In this document: positions 55,930 to 64,000 of the stretch, piece by piece
Numbering within the stretch: position 1 is the stretch's first letter
Layout: each line of letters opens with the position of its first letter
Assembly: GCF_007655135.1 (NCBI RefSeq)
Contig: NC_045129.1
Location: forward strand, 30,567,122 to 30,631,121
Direction: 5' to 3'
Origin: Punica granatum
Lineage: Eukaryota > Streptophyta > Magnoliopsida > Myrtales > Lythraceae
DNA length: 64,000 nucleotides
Notes under the pieces: model-generated
Databases searched by the model: none
What the model saw: the letters and a program-made list of their open reading frames with translations, nothing else
Told to the model about the DNA's origin: nothing
Position numbers and translations under genes: made by a program

Positions 55930-58900
55930 TTGGTAGGAGTGGAGGAGTGAGAAAGTAGCAACAGACTCATGTCTATGATGTGACGGTGTTTTCACTAAAC
56001 TAAACTATTTTGTTGAGGAACGTGAGGACAAGAGAGTCGATGAAAAATGCCATTGTTCTATAGTTCATTCTGAAAATCTATAGAGAGAAACTTCTTAGCA
56101 CCATTTAACTGAAAATGCTTGATTCGATGTCCATAATGATTCTCAATTTAAAGACGAAATGCACAAAAACGTGAAGTACATCAATAGATACTTCAGGACA
56201 TAAAACCAAGAGAATTTACTATAGTCATCAAGAAAATGAATATAATAGTGATGACCAGTATCAGAGATGATCATTGTCGGTCCCTAAATATCAATATGAA
56301 CGAGCTCAAGCAAATAGGTTGTTTTATTAAGAGTAGGCAAAAAAGAAGTGTTTATTATTTTCCCTTGTTGACATGCATAACATACATGATCAACATGATC
56401 ATTATTGAGAGAACAAGGACTTAATAGACGACAAACAATAGGAAAATATGAGTCACCAAGGAGCGGACGCCACAAGACACCAGAACCAGAAGAGAGATGA
56501 GCCTGAGGACTGTTGGTGCGCCTGTCCCTCGTATGGAAACAATAGAGTCCATCTTTAACTACGCCACGCATAAGCTCCCAATGTGTATGAGTATCCTTCA
56601 CAATGAAACAATTAGGGTGAAGCTCAAAGAAACAAGTGTTATCCTTGGCAAATTTAGGAATGGATATGAGGTTTCTGGAGATATGAGGGGCATAAAGATT
56701 CAAGTGTAAAGGACGCTTCGATAGTTTAAAAGTGAAAGAACCAGAAGCAAGAACTAGGAGAGATTTACCATCACCCAAAAAACATGATCGGAATTCACGG
56801 TATCATCACAAAGACTAAGATTAGATAGGTTTGAGGTAACGTAGTGTGTAGTAGGGGTGATCGGTTCCGGATACCCTGTATTTTTCACGATACCCAGACC
56901 ATACCATGTAAGGGATAGGTTCCGAGATTTTGGAACCGGACCCTACCCTATTGAATCTTGAAACTGGAACCTGCCTGGAATTTGTATTATACCACAAGTT
57001 TCGGGTACCCTGTTGGAACCTGTAGATTTTTTTGTTTCGCTAAATAAAACAAAAAATATCACATACATAATCAGTAATCACGTCAAATAGAATATCGACA
57101 GAGATTTAGATTAATCAACAGCAAAAAAATAATATCTCTCATCAATCAATCCATAATACGATCCCATACAACAAAGAGTAATATGTTCTTCCAATACGTA
57201 CTTGAATTAAACATTGAAAAAAAATTAGCAACACACAAACATGGCTGAGTACTATTTGTCTGAACAGTCCTCCACGAGTCACCAAAATTCTTATGATATG
57301 CATCCAGCACCTGCACGACACATACGGAACAGTATAGAGTCCATCAAAGTTGCATTACCTAAGGAAAAATAGCCACTTTCGTAATTCACACAATATCATA
57401 TATGTTAAATATATAACGATCCAGAGGTTAAGGGGCCTAATGGAATGAAAAGTAATAAAAAATTAAGGTAAATATCTAAAAATTATTGAATATTTTATTG
57501 TGCTTCAAGTAGTACTACCAAAGTAAAAGAACAATAGTTTGTTCTATTTGGGATCAAAAGTCGCAGACAAAGATGTCGAAAGAGTGAAACAAAGTCCCAA
57601 AGTGGTACGTCATTGAAGCATGAAAGACCAACATCGACAAGATTCCCGAAGAATGAAACCAATGCTGCTTGAAAAAATGTTATGTTGCAAAATGATCAGA
57701 GCATACAGGATATATTAACAAATATATGGAACACACCCAAGCTAATATCTGACTAATTTACCACATGGTTAACACTTTTTTTTCTTTTTTCTTTTTTGTG
57801 TAAATATCCGGTTCCGAGTATCGGTTCCGATTTCGATTTCGATTATGGGTACCATGTAGGTAGGAACCGAAACCGGAACCGATTTTCATCGGTTTCTGAT
57901 TTTAATAGCTGGACTCTATCCTATTTTCGTCTAGTTCCATGTATACCCTGTACCCGTGCACACCCCTAGTGTGTAGCACCTGAGTCCATAGACTAGTCAG
58001 GATCACGAAGTCCCGGAGAGGACCCATGGGTCAAATGAGTCTGAGGAACAGAGAATTGATTGAATTGACAAAATGGGGTAGTACGTCCAGCTCGTTGCAG
58101 TTCTTGTGGATAACAGGAGGATTGGACTGAGCATGAATTGGGCCAAAAGAAGCTGGACTGAGGGTAGCATAGGTACCATATTGAGTCGAGCAGAAAAGGA
58201 CCCAAAGCCACCTGACTCGAATAGATTTGACCAAGTGGAAATTTAAACCCGGACGATGGATTTTTTCTTTCACCCGACCCTGCATTAGGGTTTTCGCTGT
58301 TGTTCACTCCCGCTCAACGATCAGAGGAGCTACCTTTCCCATTATTCTTCCCTCCTTTGCTGCTCGGATTTCCCCTACCTTAATTCCTTTGACCGTTACG
58401 TCTACCATCGTTGTGCCATCCATTTGTGTAGTAGACCTCAGTTATAGCTAAGCCAAGGATTCCAGAGAGCGAAGTAGCAGCGGAATCAAAGGCTAAGGAG
58501 TTCGTCTTCAATTCTTGCTTTGCAGCATAGAGATGGCGCTCTTCGTGGCCGACAAGTAAGGATTGGAGTTTATCAATGCTGAGGGTAAGCATACCCTTTG
58601 ATTGGGCGAGGACAATGGGCTCCCAATTGGGACCAAGACCCGTGTAGGTACGCCGATTAACTTTAGTTTCCTTATTTGAGCGTATATCGGAGTATGCTCC
58701 TTAATTGAATCGATGAATTTTGCCATTAATTGCTCTCCCTTTTTCAAATTGTGCCACTGTTGATCAAGTAGATTGTCTTGTGCTGCTATTTGGGGTTAGA
58801 AATGAAGTTTCAAGAGACGTCTAGGCTTCGTGAGACGTTTTGGCAAAGAGAATCGTCTCCCCGATTTCCTCTGTGACTGCCAGCATAACGCAAGTAATGG

Positions 58901-59438
58901 CAAAATTGTCCCTTGACTGCCAATTAAGAAAATAAAAATTTGGTATGGTTTTTCCATCTGCTCCTGTAATAGTCTTGCTCGGTGCCATGACTATTCTTTC
59001 GACATAGTTGAGTAATCCATAGGTGGTAAGTAGTCGAGTCATTATGTCTTTCCAATAAAGATAATTCCCGCCATTTAGCTTGACAGGTATGGTTGGAATG
59101 GATGAGAGAAGAACTGCAGAGGTTGAGGAGGAAAAGGGAAGAATAATTAGGGTTTTGGTGGAAGAACTGTCAGCCATAGGTGCCGAGAAGAAAAGGGGGT
59201 AGTCGGGTCAGAGAAAAGAATGAGCAGAAGCAAGATAACCAATTGGGAGTTACCTGGAAAGGCTCTGATACCATAAAGGTTTGGGAGAAAGAGTGGCTAA
59301 ATCCTTACTAATAGTGAGGTAGAATGTATTATGATTATATAGGCACTGTACAAGGATACATGAAAGGAAATACATAAATGTGCAACAAAAGATGCCTAAA
59401 CTATAACATATATACATGAAATGCTATGATTTTGTATC
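55930..59438 (-). mobile_element. Ty1/copia remnant split by a hAT-type MITE, block 2
   Basis: Same structure as 34,440-38,005: LTR-like end and primer-binding site near 59,262-59,273, gag from ATG 59,177 (KLNGGNYLYWKDIMTRLL), then degraded gag to about 57,990. After the MITE come GAG-pre-integrase and the integrase start (56,778-56,284), with PHISRNLISIPKFAKDNTCF. A deletion of about 44 bp relative to block 1 lies near 58,213. Inactive. Confidence 0.8.
56852..57968. mobile_element. hAT-type MITE (1,117 bp), block 2 copy
   Basis: Same insertion as 35,353-36,509, with gtgtgtag on both sides (56,844-56,851 and 57,969-57,976). It is about 40 bp shorter because of a deletion near its right end (between ctatcctattttcg and tctagttcc). 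Confidence 0.82.
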
Positions 59439-60064
59439 ATCTCCTCTATTAAAAAGGAACCAAACCCGAACCAAACCACTAAGCCGAACTGAACCATTTC
59501 GAACCAATTCAGTTTCAATTCGATTTGGTAGGGCATGAATGGTTCGGTTAGTTACCGAACCATCTCCAACATGTTAGTTATGGTTAATCGAACCGAACCA
59601 AACCATTTAAGTGTTAGAAAAAAATACTCTTCATCTCTTTTCTTTGACTCACACTCGACACTAGGATTGTTCAAGAGGAACCAAATTGAACCAAAACATT
59701 TCAAACCGAACCAAAATAACCGCTTCGAAATGGTTTGATTCTTTGATTGTAAAATGGTTCTGTTCGGACCAGCTTTTGAACTGAACCGCACCATGAACAC
59801 CCCAATGTAACTTGGAAAAAAAGGGAGTGTATTAGTCAAATAGGGATGGAAATAGCCCTATCCTTTCTAGCGTCCTTTCGTAACAGCCTGTTCTTTTCTA
59901 GCCCTAGACACTTGATTAGGACATCTCTTGGTAACTCAACTTCAATTTTCTCTTTATTGAGTTGATTGAAGAGCCAAATTGCTTGTTGATTTGGGTTCGA
60001 CTTCTTGAGTTTCCGTGACTGATTAGTTGGAACCTGAAGAGAGTGGTTTGTAGTGGTTAGATAT

Positions 60065-61188
60065 GGCCCCTAAGAAGAAGGTTAAGGTTAGTCATGGGAC
60101 TGATGCTAAGAGAGTGAAATTTGTGTCTAATGAAGTTAGGAAGAGGTATGAAGATAAGTTACTGACCAGAAATGTTGTTGAAATGTACAAATAAATAAAT
60201 TATGCTGCTACTAGAAGTACAACAATGCCAAAGTCATGGCCAATTGGCCACAAACATTCCAAATATTCTTTCCCAAATGTCGTCCGAGTCTTGAGCCGAG
60301 AGGCACAACTAAGGACTGGGGCGAGTATACAACTAGATTCGATTTGATATCGATACACTCAAATCAGAAAATGCAACTGAGATACAAACAGGGCAAGTTG
60401 AAGTTGGCAACAAAATTGATTCGTTTTCTTTTCCCTTCATGGACAGTCAACGGCAGAAAGGGCAAATGATCAAACCATTCTCATTACACTGAGAGCAATT
60501 CAAAGATCTCAACCCACTGACTAGAAATGTTGTGCAATAGAGGGGTTTAAATCTAACAGGGCCAGAGGTCATTTATGAGCAGTTGATCGACTATAGGAAG
60601 TGGTCAAAGTTTTGTGATTCCCTAGAAGCAACTGTCTTACCAGGGGTAAGGGAGTTCTATGCAAATACAAATGAACTAATAAATGGAAAGATTTCTGTTC
60701 AAAGATGTCATGTTTAATTCGAGAAGAAACCATTAATCATGTCTATAACCATGCTTCTGTTGAGAATGATAAGTCTAAACAATATTTAAAGGGAGGATTT
60801 GATGCAGATGAAGTGCTGAGGATAATTGGTGAGTGGAATTTGTTGTTGAAGCAATCTAAGGATAAGGAGCCCTTGTCCCTAGGTATTATGACTTGCAAAC
60901 TCAAGCTAAAGTATGGTTATAATTTGTTTCAGCAAGATTGTTGCTATGAATGAACTTTAGTAGTGTCACAAAGGAGAGAACACTTTTAGTTTAGCATCTT
61001 AGAAAAGAAGGCCCTTGATGTGAGAACCGTAATTCATGATGCTCTGGAAAATACTTTTAACGATGACAATTTAGGCATTTGGTTTCCATCCTAGACCACT
61101 GGATTGTGCATGAAAGTTGGAGTATGCTGGGGCTGTGGAGAGGAAAATTTTCAACCGAAAGCCCCCATTAATCATCACATGGTAGCAA
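60065..61188 (+). pseudogene. Gag-like retroelement remnant (unclassified), block 2
   Basis: The block-2 copy of 38,631-39,760, again starting MAPKKKVKVSHGTDAKRVKF and retaining YEQLIDYRKWSKFCDSLEAT in a later frame. The frame near 61,020 carries an extra stop (tccatcctagacc) compared with block 1. Confidence 0.45.
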
Positions 61189-62790
61189 ATGTCTGTCACG
61201 ATCCGAAATTTCAGAAGAATTTCCCCAAAATTTTCTCGATGTTCATTATCACATAACTATTCATATAACAACATGCTTTCCATAAACTCTAAGATATATA
61301 TAACTAATCCAACAAACTCTAATATGTATATATACTTATCAAGATATTACTTTTGCTCACCCACATCAGTAATCCAACCAAACAAAAGTTTCAGATCGTA
61401 ACATTTTCAAATACATTCTATACAAAAAAAAATACCTGTCAAATAACTAAAGTCTCTACCTAGTTCTCCAAGCTGATACCCAATATCAAAAGTGGTTCTT
61501 CTGCGCAGCTAGAAGTTTATCTGGAAAAATATATGCAAGGTGTGAGCTGCATCTCAATGAGTACTATATTCTAAAGTAAAATGAATTATTATAAATAAAT
61601 ATTTAATTACAAACAACCAAATATTCAAATAAATAATACAAACAAATCCAATCCAACTATCAGTTCACCCTCATATATATACAGTATATATATATATATA
61701 CAAATAATAATAATAATTATATCCAATTTAGGAACTAAATTTAAGTTATACTAACAAATACACACAACTCTTCCAACTATTTCTCTAATATTCGATATCA
61801 CATAAATATCAAATATCCATTCATTTACCGTTTCATTGTAAATCACTACACAATCACTTGACAAATCAAGCTCTAGCATCCCACCCGCATTCAAGTATAA
61901 CCACATATTCCAACAAGCTTAACAATCATCACATTCATCTAAATCAATCCGAATAAACAATACATAACACTAGTCAAATAATGTAGTCATAGTGCTGCAT
62001 TTCCTTACGACAAGTTAAAACGGTACTGTGACCCTGCACATCTCACTCATATCATCCTCAACTCTCAATATCCATATCTCATAAGTGGGGGCCGCCTATT
62101 AACCTATGGCGGTAATAGTTGACCTCAATTTATATTCCGCCAGGTTGAGCGGCTGATCGAACCCCTTTTTCTATTCCACCAGGTCGAGCGGCCGATTGGG
62201 TCCCTTTTTCTTTTCCGCCGGATCGAGCGGCCGATCATGCTCCCATTTATATTCTGTTGGGTCCAGTGACCGATCTGGCCTATTTTATATTCCGCCGAGT
62301 CCAATGTGCCGATGGCTATAGTCAAATAATATCAATATACACAAGCACAATAATAATCACATTATAATGGTATCACATTATCATCACATATCTCATACAT
62401 AATCAACATACACAATCACACTGCATATCTCCAGTCAAAATGAAACATAAAAGAACAATATCTTTCAAATCATTTCACACAACATAGCAAGACCGATTCC
62501 CTAATCTAACTATCACAATATTCTTCTTAAATAATTTATATAACTATAATATATCATTTTACAAGGAAATAGAGTACTCACCAAACTTCCAAAATATTTA
62601 ATGAAGCCGATCTTTCATAACACAAAGTTTCAGTCTATTCAGCTCCTACAAGTAAAAAGCATAACAAGAAAAGAATTATAACATATATTCTTTTTCTTCA
62701 TATTCTTTATGACAAACAGTATTGTATTTGAACCCAAAAGGAAGAAATTCATTTAGACTTAATTACCCTTGAGAACCTCGGAACCTAACT
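61188..62790 (+). mobile_element. Gypsy-like LTR remnant with minisatellite, block 2
   Basis: Equivalent of 39,760-41,360, beginning TGTCACGATCCGAAATTTC. The 39-bp minisatellite lies at 62,131-62,305. Confidence 0.5.
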
Positions 62791-62799
62791 AGTGCGATC

Positions 62800-63209
62800 C
62801 TATAATTATTGAACACTATTTCTAAATGTCCATAGTCAGAGTATTATCGTTAATTAGAACGACGATAATACAGTTAGACTAGTGTGGTGTTGATTGATGA
62901 CCAAGTCTTACAGGTCATGGATGTGGAGACATCGAGTCACACCGTAAGTATACATTAAGAGTAATGTCTACTAGACTGACCTGCCATGAGATTGCTATAT
63001 GGGTTGTTACGTGATTTTCATTAGCATATCTCGTAGTGATTGTAGTGTAGTGGTCCTTTGACTTGAGGTCACCATGGATTCCTACATGTAATGTTGTATA
63101 CTTTGATACTGTCAAATGTCACCGTAACATGCTAGTTATAAAGACAGTTATTAGGTATTGCCACACAGCATGGAAAGGAATGTGAGTGACCAAGATATGA
63201 TTTGTCCCT
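62800..63209 (+). mobile_element. 5' part of the solo-LTR family, block 2
   Basis: Matches 41,366-41,775 and 12,604-13,020, ending abruptly at tttgtccct where the element at 63,210 begins. Confidence 0.8.
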
Positions 63210-64000
63210 TGTCAGCACTCCATTTTGGCTCACCTTTCCAAACGATGATATCAGCAATGATCCAAGCCACAACCTGAGCAGAATACAGAAAAACGACTTA
63301 ACAGAGCAGAAAATCACTATTCATCCTCAAGTCGGCAAAATCGGGCAAATGACACATGCATATGACAGAAGGACTCCAGGGGTCACCAAAGGGTAATAGA
63401 GTGACTAGAGAGCTCAGCAATATCCAAAACCAGCATTTTCAGTATATCACATGGACAGTTCTATTTTCCGATAGTTCGCTCGATCATCGGAAGACAGCCA
63501 ATATTGGACCCCAAAAATCCACTCCAATGCCAAACAGATGAAAAGTGTCCCCAAAGGCATTTTGCAAATCATCTGCTCTATACAGAACAACTTTCTGTAT
63601 ACAGACAACTTTTCAGTGGAAGTCCAAAATTGCCGGTTTCTCGAAGAAAAGTTAATTCCAAATATCAGATGCGGCCATGCCCCTCAATCATACAGAGCAC
63701 GAGCAATGCTTCATATTGTCTTTTAGAAGCCATACAGACACTCTGAATGACTTCCGAATGACAAAACGGGCATACCCTTCTTCGGAAGAGCGTAACCGGA
63801 GACTGGTCTGATGGAATTACGGCAAACGAAGTTCACACTACATTGCCCTGAAAACTCCAGCGGACATTCGCAATTGGGCAAAACAGACAGCAAAACCCTT
63901 CACGGTTTCCCGAGTAACCTCCGAGGGGCACAAAAGGCCATTTTCAGTGAAAATCCATATCCGGAGGTCCTCTTTGGGGAAACTTGACGCCGGATGCTTA
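63210..64000 (+). mobile_element. 5' end of a Gypsy-like LTR element running off the window
   Basis: Begins TGTCAGCACTCCATTTTGG, the same start (forward here) as the reverse-strand element at 47,637. The undisturbed sequence at 41,760 reads tttgtccctcatac, so the insertion point is after tttgtccct. The visible 791 bp show no coding domain, consistent with an LTR. The other end and its target duplication are outside the window. Confidence 0.6.

Larger units (their letters stand above)
44813..63209 (+). repeat. Direct duplication, block 2
   Basis: Second copy of 23,690-42,109 in the same orientation and order. It is interrupted at 63,210 by another LTR element right after tttgtccct, so the homology may continue beyond that insertion outside the window. 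Confidence 0.92.

Overview
The window looks like nuclear DNA from a eudicot plant. It is AT-rich, with spliced gene fragments of plant-type families (GH1 beta-glucosidase, the eIF2-alpha N-terminus, and MCA1-like proteins) embedded in LTR retrotransposons, TRIM, SINE-like elements and MITEs. No intact protein-coding gene is visible. Every coding signal is a fragment, a pseudogene or transposon-derived. The species cannot be named from the sequence.

Layout. 1-2.35 kb: end of a SINE-like repeat, a small MITE, then a 1.9-kb Mutator-like element (9-bp target duplication) with a GC-rich interior and a nested MITE. 2.35-7.4 kb: mostly empty AT-rich DNA with a tandem repeat, a small TIR element and a TRIM. 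7.4-11.2 kb: a MITE beside a 5'-truncated Ty1/copia element with its 3' LTR. 11.2-15.4 kb: exons 1-3 of a beta-glucosidase pseudogene, with a 1.8-kb solo LTR in the second intron. 16.6-17 kb: reverse-strand 5'UTR and N-terminus of eIF2-alpha. 18.6-23.7 kb: two convergent MCA1-like pseudogenes (A and B) forming a large inverted repeat.

From 23.69 kb the window is two direct copies of one block, about 18.4 kb each: 23,690-42,109 and 44,813-63,209. They are separated by 2.7 kb that belongs to one end of a long Gypsy-like LTR element. Each block holds, in order: part of that LTR, the 3' part of the solo-LTR family, beta-glucosidase exon 3, a convergent pair of MCA1-like pseudogenes (C/D or E/F), a reverse-strand Ty1/copia remnant split by a 1.1-kb hAT-type MITE, a gag-like remnant, a Gypsy-like LTR with a 39-bp minisatellite, and the 5' part of the solo-LTR family. 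Block 2 additionally carries a 655-bp hAT MITE and a micro-inversion. A new LTR element enters at 63,210.

The most notable content is the six-copy MCA1-like family. Four shared exons encode an MCA-type N-terminal domain with an internal 16-residue duplication, then only the first residues of a PLAC8 domain. After that, instead of the Cys-rich PLAC8 core, comes a long coiled coil and about four hydrophobic segments. I do not recognise this architecture. All six copies are damaged, by different lesions, and they sit as three near-palindromic pairs with 26-27-nt spacers. If transcribed, these could fold into long double-stranded RNA.
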